In this document: in pieces, positions 15,388-23,984 of the stretch
Numbering within the stretch: position 1 is the stretch's first letter
How the letters are laid out: each line of letters opens with the position of its first letter
Source: UBA9959 sp035353595
GTDB taxonomy: Bacteria; Elusimicrobiota; Elusimicrobia; Elusimicrobiales; UBA9959
DNA length: 64,000 bases
Direction: 5' to 3'
NCBI GenBank assembly: GCA_035353595.1
Contig: DAOPZW010000001.1
Coordinates: forward strand, 1 to 64,000
Notes under the pieces: model-generated
What the model was told of the DNA's origin: nothing
The model's input: the letters and a program-made list of their open reading frames with translations, nothing else
Database searches by the model: none
Made by a program: the position numbers and the translations under genes

Positions 15388-16794
15388 CTAAAATTCGCCA
15401 CCTCGGGGTATTCCATTAGTTCGCTACCGACAACAAGATTTTTTATTTCCCTGGGATAATAAACTGTGTCATTCCCCTGATAAAGAGCAAGGGCGGCATA
15501 ATGCTTGGAAAGTTTATTCGCGATTTCCTCAGCCAGCCGCCGGCGCGGTTCCCGGGAGTCTTCATTTAAAAGCTCTGTATATTCAGCATTCAGGCCCGCA
15601 ACATTATAATCCAGATAACTGCCTTTTCCAGTGAATGATGAAAGGAAGTCCTGCTGCTCTGCCCGCATAGCGCTGAGCATTATCACCAATAAGTCGTATG
15701 CACGGGGTCTTTTACTGAGAGATGCCGCGAGTGTGTTTGCGTCATAGTTCACAACCTTGATATTTAGGCCTGTCCTCTTGTGGAGGATAGAGGCAAATTC
15801 GGTAATCTGCGGAATATTATCCTTCCGCCAATTTGCAAGAATTATTGGTCTGGCGAAACTATGCTTTCCGCAGAGCGAACGGTCCTGGTAAGGAAGCCCG
15901 GCCCTGGCCCCTGGGATCCCCAACGGAAAAACCGTCTGAATATTATAAAAGGACTGTTTTTGGGGGAAGTAAGCCCGCCGGAAAGTATCAACGTCAATGC
16001 AGTTGTACAGGACCTCTCTGATTTTTTCATCCGCTACGTTTATCAGCAGAACTTCAGATTTTAGCCCTAAATTCTCAAAACTCAGGAAGCCTTTCCTGAC
16101 ATGCTCCGGGACATCGAACGGCGCGATACGGTTAAAATCTTTTACGGCTTTATTGTGCAGATTGGGATCGTTCCCCCCCTTTATAGTCGTAAAAGGCGAT
16201 TTTATTGTACCCGTGCGCCACAGGCTCCTTACGCACGAGAGTTATTTTGTCTTTGGACATTTCCGAGATCCTATACGCTCCCAGACCGAGCTGGTACGCC
16301 CCATTGTCAATGGCGGGCGCGTTTTCGTATTGAGAAAGGAAATCTAGGTAGCCACTCCGGCCCCGCTTGAAAGTTACAGCGCAACAGCTGCCGGTGTTGG
16401 TTACCGTGGCGGTTGGATCGTAGCTGGCGGTGACAGCACGTAAATAATTGTTGAAATACTCCGCGGAGAACGGGCGAGAAGTGTCGAAGTGCAGGTTGGT
16501 ATCCGGGCACAGAACGTACTGTGAAGAGTCGGCGCTCCTGCTCCAGTTGCTCAGCACTTTCGTCGTGTAATTTTGCCCGTCATCTTTCCGGAAGACCGGT
16601 TCATGGGTCTGCTTCAGGATATAGTAAACACTGTTTGTAATAGTCTTCGTCGATATTCTGTCGGGTAGCGCAGAAAGCAGTGCTCCCCATACTTTTGCGT
16701 CGCTCCGGGCAACGGATAACCCCCACAGGGCCGCACACAGGACGGCAATCGCGGCGAATGCGAGTCTCGCTTTTTTATGTGGCCAGATCATCAT
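15381..16794 (-). pseudogene. Family-5 (oligopeptide-type) solute-binding protein, frameshifted at a G7 tract
   Basis: Two adjacent open frames form one protein. The first (16794 to about 16180) starts MMIWPHKKARLAFAAIAVLC, a signal/anchor, and ends shortly after FYDYKGG; the second resumes through RSLCGKHSFARPIILANWRK to EVANFRW. Removing one G from the seven-G run (16173-16179 on the minus strand) joins them with no other stop (restored KGGNDPNLHNKAVKDFNRIA). Length (about 470), the periplasmic signal and the C-terminal pattern (NKLSKHYAALALYQGNDTVY) fit SBP_bac_5 proteins, which bind peptides or similar ligands. It may be a true pseudogene, a phase-variable gene or a sequencing indel. Its end overlaps the kinase gene. 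Confidence 0.8.
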
Positions 16795-16815
16795 TACAAA
16801 AGGGCGATCACCAGA

Positions 16816-18252
16816 CTAGCGCGCCGGCGGTTTTTCAGCTTCACTGCAGGGGGCAAGCAGACATTTATTTGCGCGCTCCTGGAGGTTTTCGTAGTCCACA
16901 CCGCTAGCCAGAGCTTTTTCATATTCTGCACAGGCCAGCTCCCGCTCACCGAGGAGATCGCGGCAATTTCCGATATAAAAATGCGACAAGGCATCCCAGA
17001 CCGGCTTCAACGAACCAGCCTGCCCCAGGATGGCGTTATTGAATTCTTCGATGGCTTTTTGATGCTTTCCGGCGGCCATATGTACGCGCCCAAGAATATG
17101 CCAGGAATACTCGTCCGTGGGTTTGTCTGCCAAAGCGCGGAGAAGTCCTGATTCCGCCTTATCATAAATCCCGGCGTTAAAATAGCTTTCTGCCAGATCC
17201 TTTTCCACCTGCGCTCTGGCATAGGCCTCATCGCCGCTTTTATCGCCGAACACGTACCCGCCTCCGTTCACGGGCGGCAGTGAAAAGCCACTGAACTCCG
17301 CTGCGGAAGGATATGCCTCCGTCCCTCCAGGCTGCAGGATGAAGAATTCCCGGTCCGTCCCGACAACAGAGGACTTGACCTTGATGTTTTCTCCGATGAG
17401 GCAGATAAGCCGTTTTGGATAAAGGTTGCCGAAAAACCACTCCGGGCTGACATCACCTATGCCCGCCGTCTCCCTGACCCGCCTGGCAAGGGCGCTTTCC
17501 GGTTCAAATTTGAATCTTCTGGCTAGGGTAGGGTCAACTGGGACCCAACCAAAAGGCGGAAGAAAGACCTCCGCCCATTGATGGCCGCCGTTTTTTAACC
17601 AGTTACAGGTCACCGTCCTCGCGGGGATGCCCTGTGAGCGGCATAGAGAGATAAAAACAGCGCAGAATTCACCGCAATCGCCTTTCAACCTCTTAAGAGA
17701 CTTCGATGCTCCGCGAGATTTAAAGTCTGGATATTCATAGTGGAGGTTATCCACTACCCACATAAAAATCTTTTTAGCGATAAAATATGGGTTGCGCTCC
17801 CCTCCGGCTATCTCTTGCGCTTTTGCCATAATCTCACCGGAGATATCAAGCCAGCCCTCGGATATCGTATAGCGGACATACTCGGCAGAATTTTTGTCGC
17901 ACCAGGAAACACGCTTCGGGTCTATCTTAATAGACACTCCCTCGAACTCCAGGTCGAAATCATAGTAAAAGGTCGCTTGGCCGCTACCGGCCAGGCTCCC
18001 GGCTTTTGTATTCCAGATAAGGATCCGATTGCCGTTGGGCTGGTCGTCGATGATAGCCGAAGGCTGCGGCGAGAAAGTGAGATTCTCAACCCGCTGTCCC
18101 ATATGGTTCATCGGTAGGGAAAAGAAAAGGGTTATCTCACCCACGCCAGTTGCTGACAATTTTAGATTGTCCACGAAATACCAATATCTACCATGAACAC
18201 GGCAGCGTTCAGGCGCGATTTGGATGGGAGCTGTGCGGGATTCTTCAGGCAT
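16816..18252 (-). CDS. Transglutaminase-like protein with TPR repeats
   Basis: A 478-residue protein with a transglutaminase/protease-like core (about 165-260). Catalytic Cys is in RLKGDCGEFCAVFISLC, His in NGGHQWAEVFL, Asp in GWVPVDPTLA. An N-terminal beta domain precedes it; C-terminal TPR helices (about 350-460; AESYFNAGIYDKAESGLLRA, WHILGRVHMAAGKHQKAIEE) follow. Bacterial members act as cysteine peptidases, amidases or cross-linkers. No signal peptide is evident. It starts 12 bases after the radical SAM gene and ends 22 bases before the solute-binding protein gene, so it is in the same operon. A role in processing or cross-linking the adjacent small secreted peptide is possible but inferred. 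Confidence 0.85.
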   Translation of the reverse strand: MPEESRTAPIQIAPERCRVHGRYWYFVDNLKLSATGVGEITLFFSLPMNHMGQRVENLTFSPQPSAIIDDQPNGNRILIWNTKAGSLAGSGQATFYYDFDLEFEGVSIKIDPKRVSWCDKNSAEYVRYTISEGWLDISGEIMAKAQEIAGGERNPYFIAKKIFMWVVDNLHYEYPDFKSRGASKSLKRLKGDCGEFCAVFISLCRSQGIPARTVTCNWLKNGGHQWAEVFLPPFGWVPVDPTLARRFKFEPESALARRVRETAGIGDVSPEWFFGNLYPKRLICLIGENIKVKSSVVGTDREFFILQPGGTEAYPSAAEFSGFSLPPVNGGGYVFGDKSGDEAYARAQVEKDLAESYFNAGIYDKAESGLLRALADKPTDEYSWHILGRVHMAAGKHQKAIEEFNNAILGQAGSLKPVWDALSHFYIGNCRDLLGERELACAEYEKALASGVDYENLQERANKCLLAPCSEAEKPPAR

Positions 18253-18263
18253 GTGTAAATGGA

Positions 18264-19151
18264 CTATGTTGAGAGTGCGGCCAGAGTTTTCCGACCCTTA
18301 GCTCTTAAACTGAAAAGATACTTGCACATGGCGCAAGGCGCTGAATGCTGTGGGGAGAACTTGGGGGAGGGAATCTTAAAATACTCTATCAATTCCTGGA
18401 AAGTTTTTTTGCGCATGATAGAATAGAACTCGCTGCCGAGATGTCCTGCCAACGTCGGATGCACATATCCTCTCCCATCCCCGTCCAATGCAAGATGGGA
18501 ACAACATGTGGTAAAACCTTCGCCGGGAAGATAAATCAGTTTATTGTTGTTTGGGCATTTTTTCTGCAGGACGTCCGCGTCAAAGCTCGGGTAAATGTGC
18601 TGTAGTTTGTTCTTTTGCGCCGCACCTATAGGGTGTATCGGCTGAACACCGACCGGGAAGTCCCCCATCTTTTTAAGATCTTTGATAAGCAGAAGGTCCA
18701 TTGGGGTCTGGACCGTCATCAAGACATTAAAGCTTCTGCCGCTCCGCCTGCATGCAGAATAAAGATTTGACAGGTTCGCCTCTTTCTGGAACGCTTTATG
18801 GAAGCGGTCGTATGATAACTGGACGCCGGAAAGCGCCCTAAACTCGTTTAGGACCGTTAAGGCGGCCGCTTCGGTCCTGGCGAAGTGCCCGTTAGTGGTT
18901 ATCTTTATTTGCGGGAAGGGCGCGTATTTGATTCCGGAGAGAATCGTGTTTATCTTGTCTATGTACAATGTCGGTTCACCGCCGACAAAAAGCAGCGACT
19001 GGAACTGATATGTATTTATTGCTCTGATTAGAAGATGGATCTCTTCTTCGGTAAGACTTACCTGGCGCTTTTCGCTGACCCCGCAATGCGCACAGTTGAA
19101 ATTACATCTATATCCTACAAGTATACTGCAGCTGGTCGGCCTATTTCGCAT
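18264..19151 (-). CDS. Radical SAM enzyme with C-terminal cysteine cluster
   Basis: A 295-residue protein with the radical SAM cluster motif CNFNCAHC (CxxxCxxC, about 15-22), the GGE-type motif FVGGEPTLY (about 55), and a C-terminal set of cysteines (KKCPNNNK, TTCCSHLA, APCAMCKYLF) that could bind an auxiliary Fe-S cluster like a short SPASM/twitch domain. Such enzymes often modify ribosomal peptides. The start MRNRPTSCSI has no strong Shine-Dalgarno and could be slightly different. It lies 81 bases downstream of a gene for a 67-residue secreted peptide and is followed by the transglutaminase, solute-binding and kinase genes in one operon. Confidence 0.88.
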   Translation of the reverse strand: MRNRPTSCSILVGYRCNFNCAHCGVSEKRQVSLTEEEIHLLIRAINTYQFQSLLFVGGEPTLYIDKINTILSGIKYAPFPQIKITTNGHFARTEAAALTVLNEFRALSGVQLSYDRFHKAFQKEANLSNLYSACRRSGRSFNVLMTVQTPMDLLLIKDLKKMGDFPVGVQPIHPIGAAQKNKLQHIYPSFDADVLQKKCPNNNKLIYLPGEGFTTCCSHLALDGDGRGYVHPTLAGHLGSEFYSIMRKKTFQELIEYFKIPSPKFSPQHSAPCAMCKYLFSLRAKGRKTLAALST

Positions 19152-19232
19152 AAAATAGCTGGCATTACCAGGATATCGTATAAAAAGACGGCGGGGTCAG
19201 CAAGCATGGGACAGTTGATGTCTAGACCTGAG

Positions 19233-19436
19233 TTATCCGACTTTTTTAGTATCCCCGGCAGCATCAAATACCGGAGATTCACACACCAGAACCCCGGTAT
19301 CAGAAATCTTGGCAACCGAAAATAATTTCGTTCTTTCGCCTATAGAAAGCGTCTGAACATACTGCATAGCCTGGGTAGTGGAAAAAATCCCTACGGAAAC
19401 CAGGAAGGCCGCTATCACTTTATCTTTGTTCGTCAT
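19233..19436 (-). CDS. 67-residue small secreted peptide
   Basis: ATG 19436 follows AAGGGGAATACAA. The N-terminus is a signal peptide (MTNKDKVIAAFLVSVGIFS, then TTQA). The mature part of about 45 residues is short and polar with a single Cys in TGVLVCESPVFDA and a basic end (TKKVG). I recognise no family. As the first gene of the radical SAM operon it is a candidate substrate of the radical SAM or transglutaminase enzyme, or a signal sensed by the downstream kinase; this is inference from position and size only. Confidence 0.55.
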   Translation of the reverse strand: MTNKDKVIAAFLVSVGIFSTTQAMQYVQTLSIGERTKLFSVAKISDTGVLVCESPVFDAAGDTKKVG

Positions 19437-19775
19437 TTGTATTCCCCTTAACTCCTAACATTCTGCCATTTTCAGCGCGGCCTTACAAAGAAAAAAGGAA
19501 AAGCAAATTTTGATTTTGCTTTCCCTGGATGCGCCGGATTAAGGTCCGACCGTGGATACCCGGGGGCCAATTCCCCCGATTACAAGGAAACTACGATTAG
19601 AGTTTAGCTGACTTAGGTTGCGCCCGGAAGTGCCGTTGGGCCTGGTGGGTTCTAGGCCCTGCCTTCCCCGCAGTTGAATGACGCCATTACTGGTTCTGCT
19701 TCTTTGCAGTTTTCCGCAAGGCCGAGGTTGTTGGCGCGGGCCTTACCGCCGCAGGCGGTACAATGGTGACCGTAA
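19437..19775. other. 339-bp region without a recognisable gene, GC-rich and structured
   Basis: An intrinsic terminator for a minus-strand transcript lies at its left end (19491-19524), yet no normal gene precedes it on that strand. The only open frame reading into it (stop at 19539-19541, open back to about 19735) has no ATG, GTG or TTG start. Several GC-rich hairpins are visible (GGGCCT / AGGCCC near 19639-19660; GGGGG / CCCCC near 19563-19578). It may be a small RNA gene or the decayed end of something lost at the island boundary. Confidence 0.35.
19491..19524 (-). terminator. Intrinsic terminator (minus strand)
   Basis: On the minus strand GGAAAGCAAA pairs with TTTGCTTTTCC (one bulge) and is followed by TTTTTTC. 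This is a good rho-independent signal just upstream of the small secreted peptide gene, separating it from whatever is transcribed from 19.5-19.8 kb. Confidence 0.7.
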
Positions 19776-20039
19776 ATGGGCCCGAAGAATTCGCACTGCG
19801 TTGTGCGGCTGGGCATCTTCGACGGCGAGTTCCACTGGCACAAGCACGACGCGGAAGACGAACTCTTCTACGTGCTGGAAGGCAGACTGCTGCTGGACCT
19901 GGAGGGCCAAACCCTGGAACTGCTGCCCAACCAGGGCTACACCGTCCCCAGGACCGTGCTGCACCGCACCCGCGCCCGGGAAAAAACGGTGGTGCTGATG
20001 GTGGAAAAGAACACCGTAAACCCCAAAGGCGACAACTGA
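19776..20039 (+). CDS. Cupin-domain protein, apparently 5'-truncated
   Basis: An 87-residue single-domain cupin with motif 1 GEFHWHKHDAEDELFYVLEG and motif 2 YTVPRTVLHRTRA, giving the usual metal-binding His/His/Glu and later His. Relatives usually have 25-35 more N-terminal residues before the IDGEFxWHxH strand. Here a stop codon (TAA) sits directly before the first ATG and the upstream sequence is unrelated, so the gene seems cut at the island boundary. It might still be translated (GGTGA seven bases upstream). Function of small stand-alone cupins is varied; none is assigned. Confidence 0.65.
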   Translation: MGPKNSHCVVRLGIFDGEFHWHKHDAEDELFYVLEGRLLLDLEGQTLELLPNQGYTVPRTVLHRTRAREKTVVLMVEKNTVNPKGDN

Positions 20040-20092
20040 GAAACAAAAGGGCCCCTGCGGCTTGTCTTATGTTTGCCGCAGGCCGGCGCAGT

Positions 20093-20575
20093 CGGCGCAA
20101 AAAGAGGCGCCCCGTAAAAACGGGGCGCCTGTTGTTATTTCGCCGGGGCTTGCGTCAGACGCCGAAGGCGATGGCGCCGGCATCGTGCGCCGGGACTGAG
20201 GGATGGGCCGCCAGACCGTCGATTATCGCGTTCAGCGCGGGGCTGGGGCGCATGGCTTTGGCGGTCTTTGCCTGGTCCGGGTGGTAGTAGCCGCCCATGT
20301 CCACGGGTTTGCCCTGGGCGCCTATCAATTCCCCGTTTATCCGGGCCTCGTTCTCCTCCAGCTGCCTGGCCGTCTTGGAGAACTTCTCCTTCAGCGCGGC
20401 GTCCTTGGACTGCGCGGCCAGCGCCTGCGCCCAGTACAGGGCCAGGTAGAAATGGCTGCCGCGGTTGTCTATTTCTCCCACCGTGCGCGCGGGGGATTTA
20501 TTGGTGTCCAGGAATTTTGCGATGGCCAGGTCGAGCGTCTCGGCCAGCAGCAGGGCTTTGTCGTTCTTGAAGGTG
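20093..20575. repeat. Direct repeat, right copy (within intact icd 3' end)
   Basis: Right partner of the repeat at 7154-7636. Here the sequence is part of the intact icd gene and its terminator. The pair encloses about 12.5 kb of mostly accessory genes. Confidence 0.9.
20107..20136. terminator. icd terminator
   Basis: GGCGCCCCGT / ACGGGGCGCC stem with AAA loop. On the minus strand it is followed by CTCTTTTTG, 19 bases after the icd stop codon. It also faces the cupin gene transcribed from the other side. Confidence 0.8.
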
Positions 20576-22431
20576 TTGCCCAGGTGTTCCAGCGAGGCGC
20601 CGAGCGCGGAGAACTCGCCCAGCGAATCCCAGCGCAGGTAGCCTTCCTGCTGGAACTGCTGCACATGCTTGGGGGCCGAGCCGCCGGCGCCGGTCTCGAA
20701 AAGGCCGCCGCCAGCCAGCAGCGGCACCACCGAGAGCATCTTGGCGCTGGTGCCCAGTTCCAGTATCGGGAAAAGGTCCGTCAGGTAGTCGCGCAGCACA
20801 TTGCCGGTCACGGAGATGGTGTCCAGGCCCTGGCGTATGCGCTCGACCGAGTAGCGCAGGGCTTCCACGGGGGGCAGGATCTTTATCACCAGGCCCTTGG
20901 TGTCGTGCCCGGGCAGGTATTTTTCCACCTTGGCTATAACTTGCGCGTCGTGGGCGCGCGCTTTGTCCAGCCAGAAAACCGCGGGGGCGCCGGTGGCCCT
21001 GGCGCGCTTGACCGCCAGCTTTACCCAGTCCTGCACGGGGATGTCCTTTACGCGGGACATGCGCCAGATATCGCCCGCCTCGACGGCGTGCTCCAGCAGC
21101 ACCTTGCCGGCCGCGTCCGTAACGCGCACTACGCCGTCGTGCGGTATCTCGAAGGTGGTCGGGTGGGAGCCGTATTCCTCGGCTTTCTGCGCCATCAGGC
21201 CCACATTGGGCACCGAGCCCATGGTGGCGGGGTTGAAGGCGCCGTTCCTGCGGCAGTCCTCTATTATCTCCCGGTATATCCCGGCGTAGCAGCGGTCCGG
21301 GATCACGGCCTTGGTTTCCTGCAGTTTGCCCGCGGTATTCCACATCTTGCCGCCGTCGCGCACCACCACCGGCATGGAAGCGTCGATGATGATGTCGCTG
21401 GAGACGTGCAGGTTGGTGACGCCCTTGGCGGAATCCACCATGGCCAGGGCGGGCCGGGCGGCATATTCGGCTTTGATATCGGCTTCTATCTCCGCCCGCT
21501 TGTCGGCCGGCAGGGCCGCTATCTTCTTATAAAGGTCGCCCAGGCCCATGTTCGGATTTACGCCCAGGGTCTTGAAAGCGGCGGCGTGTTTGTCGAAAAC
21601 ATCCTTGAAGAAGGTGTAGACCGCGTGGCCGAACAGTACCGGGTCCGAGATCTTCATCATGGTGGCCTTGAGGTGCACCGAGAACAGCAGGCCGGTTTTT
21701 TTCGCGTCCTCGATCTGTTCGGAGTAGAACGCGCGCAGCGCTTTCGCGCTCATGAAAGTGCCGTCGACGATCTCGCCTTTGGCGGCTTTTATCCCGCCTT
21801 TGAGCAGGGTCGTTTTGCCGTCGGAGCCGGTAAGCTCGATCTTAAGCTCGGAGGCGTTGTCCATGCAGACAGCCTTTTCGTTGCCGTAGAAATCTCCGCT
21901 GTTCATGTGGGCGACATGAGCTTTTGAGTCCGGGCTCCAGGCGGCCATCTTGTGCGGGTGTTTCCTGGCGAAATTCTTTACCGACAGGGGGGCGCGGCGG
22001 TCGGAATTGCCTTCGCGCAGCACCGGGTTTACGGCGCTGCCGAGCACCCGGCCGTAGCGCTCCTTTATTTCCTTCTCTGCGGGAGTGCCGGGGTTTTCCG
22101 GGTAATCGGGAACATTATAGCCCTGGGTCTGCAGCTCCTTGATGGCGGCTTTCAGCTGCGGCACCGAGGCGCTGATATTGGGCAGCTTGATGATATTGGC
22201 TTCCGGGTTCAGCGTCAGTTCGCCGAGCTTGGCCAGGTTGTCCGGCAGCCGCTGCGTTTCTGAAAGGTTTTCGGGGAAGTTGGCAATGATCCTGCCGGCC
22301 AGGGAAATATTGCCGGTTTCCACCTGTATGCCCGTGCCGCCGATAAAGGCGCGCACTATGGGCAGCAGGGAATTAGTGGCTAAAGCGGGGGCTTCGTCGG
22401 TTATCGTCCAGACTATCTTGTGTGTAGACAT
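20155..22431 (-). CDS. icd: NADP-dependent isocitrate dehydrogenase, monomeric type
   Basis: A 758-residue protein, the size of the monomeric (about 740 residue) IDH family, which is unrelated in length to the dimeric enzyme. It begins MSTHKIVWTITDEAPALATN and contains family stretches such as PNISASVPQLKAAIKELQ, GSAVNPVLREGNSDRRAP and VTGNVLRDYLTDLFPILELG. It oxidatively decarboxylates isocitrate to 2-oxoglutarate in the TCA cycle using NADP, in the cytoplasm. ATG 22431 follows AAGGAGAAACC. Its 3' 138 codons or so are duplicated at 7216-7636. Confidence 0.96.
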   Translation of the reverse strand: MSTHKIVWTITDEAPALATNSLLPIVRAFIGGTGIQVETGNISLAGRIIANFPENLSETQRLPDNLAKLGELTLNPEANIIKLPNISASVPQLKAAIKELQTQGYNVPDYPENPGTPAEKEIKERYGRVLGSAVNPVLREGNSDRRAPLSVKNFARKHPHKMAAWSPDSKAHVAHMNSGDFYGNEKAVCMDNASELKIELTGSDGKTTLLKGGIKAAKGEIVDGTFMSAKALRAFYSEQIEDAKKTGLLFSVHLKATMMKISDPVLFGHAVYTFFKDVFDKHAAAFKTLGVNPNMGLGDLYKKIAALPADKRAEIEADIKAEYAARPALAMVDSAKGVTNLHVSSDIIIDASMPVVVRDGGKMWNTAGKLQETKAVIPDRCYAGIYREIIEDCRRNGAFNPATMGSVPNVGLMAQKAEEYGSHPTTFEIPHDGVVRVTDAAGKVLLEHAVEAGDIWRMSRVKDIPVQDWVKLAVKRARATGAPAVFWLDKARAHDAQVIAKVEKYLPGHDTKGLVIKILPPVEALRYSVERIRQGLDTISVTGNVLRDYLTDLFPILELGTSAKMLSVVPLLAGGGLFETGAGGSAPKHVQQFQQEGYLRWDSLGEFSALGASLEHLGNTFKNDKALLLAETLDLAIAKFLDTNKSPARTVGEIDNRGSHFYLALYWAQALAAQSKDAALKEKFSKTARQLEENEARINGELIGAQGKPVDMGGYYHPDQAKTAKAMRPSPALNAIIDGLAAHPSVPAHDAGAIAFGV

Positions 22432-22769
22432 GGTTTCTCCTTGATGCTTAAGTGCAGCCGCAGATATTAGGGAACCGCGAATTGGCTCTGCCCGGTAACT
22501 GAAGGGCCGGCCGGACGCGTAGAACTATTTTAAGGTTATTGAAAATAACGGGCATTGTCAAGCCTGCATTTGTGAACGCTGGGGTGTGCCGGAAAATACT
22601 TGCGGTAAACAGCCTGTACCGCGTTAAGCGCCTGGGGGTCGAACTGAACCCGCCTGCGGGCGATTACCAAATACGCGCTTTTGCGCTGAGGGCCGGAGTA
22701 GGTCTAAAAACGGGGCGTCCTGAGCGGCCGGCCCATGCGGCGGCCGGCGCCCCGGACTATACTATGGAT
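22432..22769. other. Divergent intergenic region icd / DUF4105 gene
   Basis: It contains an imperfect GC-rich hairpin (about 22711-22755, outer stem GGGGCG / CGCCCC) and a -10 box TATACT at 22758-22763, with the ATG at 22770 as the seventh base after it (possible leaderless start). No -35 match is evident at 16-18 bp. An in-frame extension of the downstream gene back to 22539 is open but has no signal logic. Confidence 0.4.
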
Positions 22770-23906
22770 ATGAAAAAAATACTCATGGCAGTTGCGGCGC
22801 TGGGTTTAGCCGCCGCGGCACAGGCGGCAACCCTTGAAGACTTGGCGGCCTCTCCCGCGGGTTTCGCTTCGCTGTATGCGGCGGACCTTTCCGGTCTTGA
22901 AAGTCCCAAATCCCTGCCCGGTATAAATATCCCGGCGGCCAAGGCTTACGCTGTGGATTATACGCTGCGCGGCGTGCTCACGCGCAGCGGTGATAAAACC
23001 CTCTTCAACACCCCCGACGGCAGGCTGTTCGAACTGAAAATAAGCGCCGGCAAAGCCCGCCGCTACGACGGCAGGTCCGTGGAGATCTCCGCCAGGGCCA
23101 CGGCCGCGGACCAGCTCTCCGTGCTGAAGGTTTCCAGGATAGAGGAATACCGGCCGGGCAGCCAGGAAGTGCAGCTGCCGCCGTATTCGGCCTTAAGAAA
23201 GCCCGCCCGTATAGTGAGCGGCGACGGCGCGGCCGCGGTGGTTGAAAATGTGCGCTGGAATTACGACCTCAAGGCCCCCGCGGTTTTCGACTGGGCCACC
23301 GCCACGATAAAGCCGGAGCTGGTAAAAAATATTTACTTCGTGAAAAAACCTTTCGCTCCGGAATGGCTGGCGGCCCATTCGCTGTTCGCCTTCTCCTTCG
23401 AGGACGGCGGGCTGACCGACGCCGCGGGTAATAAGGCCGGCGCCCTGGTGCTTTCCATAGAGGCTTACCTGCGCGACGGCCAGAGCTATTCCCTGACGGA
23501 CGGCCTGAAGAACAAATTCTCCATAGTATGGCAGCTCACCACCTGGGAGGAATACTCCGCCCGCACGGTATATGTTGAAAAGCAGCGCCTGATCCCCTAT
23601 CCCGTTACTCTCGGCCATGAACAGAAAGCGGCGCTCCTGCGGGAGGCCCTGCGGCAGGCCGCCGTCAACCGCGAGGGGGAATATTACCACACGGTCACCA
23701 ATAACTGCACCAATAACCTGGTCATACTGATGAACCATGTGCTGCCGGAGAACCGGCGCATCAAGCCCTGGACCATCCCCGCGCTGGTCTATAATCTTAA
23801 TTCCACCATGCCCATCTGGGTGCCGGGTTACCTGCAGAAGAAAGGTTTGCTCGGCGCGGAGCTGCCGCCCGTGAACGAGGCGAGCTTCCCCGTGATGCTG
23901 CCCTGA
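22770..23906 (+). CDS. Periplasmic DUF4105-type protein
   Basis: A 378-residue protein with a signal peptide (MKKILMAVAALGLAAAAQA). The C-terminal half contains HTVTNNCTNNLVILMNHVLP preceded by an aromatic beta domain (LAAHSLFAFSFEDGG), resembling the Asn-Cys-Thr motif of DUF4105 / Lnb-type NlpC-P60-like proteins, in which Cys and an upstream His form a putative thiol active site. Role: probably a periplasmic cysteine hydrolase or acyl-transfer enzyme (inference). No Shine-Dalgarno precedes the start; a -10 box lies seven bases upstream, so a leaderless mRNA is likely. The ATG two codons upstream (22764) is the alternative. Confidence 0.7.
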   Translation: MKKILMAVAALGLAAAAQAATLEDLAASPAGFASLYAADLSGLESPKSLPGINIPAAKAYAVDYTLRGVLTRSGDKTLFNTPDGRLFELKISAGKARRYDGRSVEISARATAADQLSVLKVSRIEEYRPGSQEVQLPPYSALRKPARIVSGDGAAAVVENVRWNYDLKAPAVFDWATATIKPELVKNIYFVKKPFAPEWLAAHSLFAFSFEDGGLTDAAGNKAGALVLSIEAYLRDGQSYSLTDGLKNKFSIVWQLTTWEEYSARTVYVEKQRLIPYPVTLGHEQKAALLREALRQAAVNREGEYYHTVTNNCTNNLVILMNHVLPENRRIKPWTIPALVYNLNSTMPIWVPGYLQKKGLLGAELPPVNEASFPVMLP

Positions 23907-23984
23907 AACCCTTACTGGTTTAGCGGATTCATTCCGCGTGGGCTGCGATCTGCCTGGTGTGGTTTTTACTCGGAAGCTGCTGTC

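Noticed and set aside
19530..19680. tRNA or tmRNA gene suggested by GC hairpins and a CCA-like end
   Set aside because: No T-loop consensus, no cloverleaf and no tag-peptide frame could be found on either strand.
19539..19735. Minus-strand open frame ending before a terminator (pilin-like ending IGGIGPRVSTVGP)
   Set aside because: No ATG, GTG or TTG in the open stretch and a stop immediately upstream; kept only as a possible RNA or remnant.
7637..20092. Prophage
   Set aside because: No integrase, terminase, capsid, tail or lysis genes were seen; the segment is better described as an island of unknown mechanism.
20203..21927. 574-codon frame antisense to icd
   Set aside because: Mirror frame of the verified isocitrate dehydrogenase; Gly/Val/Arg/His-rich with no domain.
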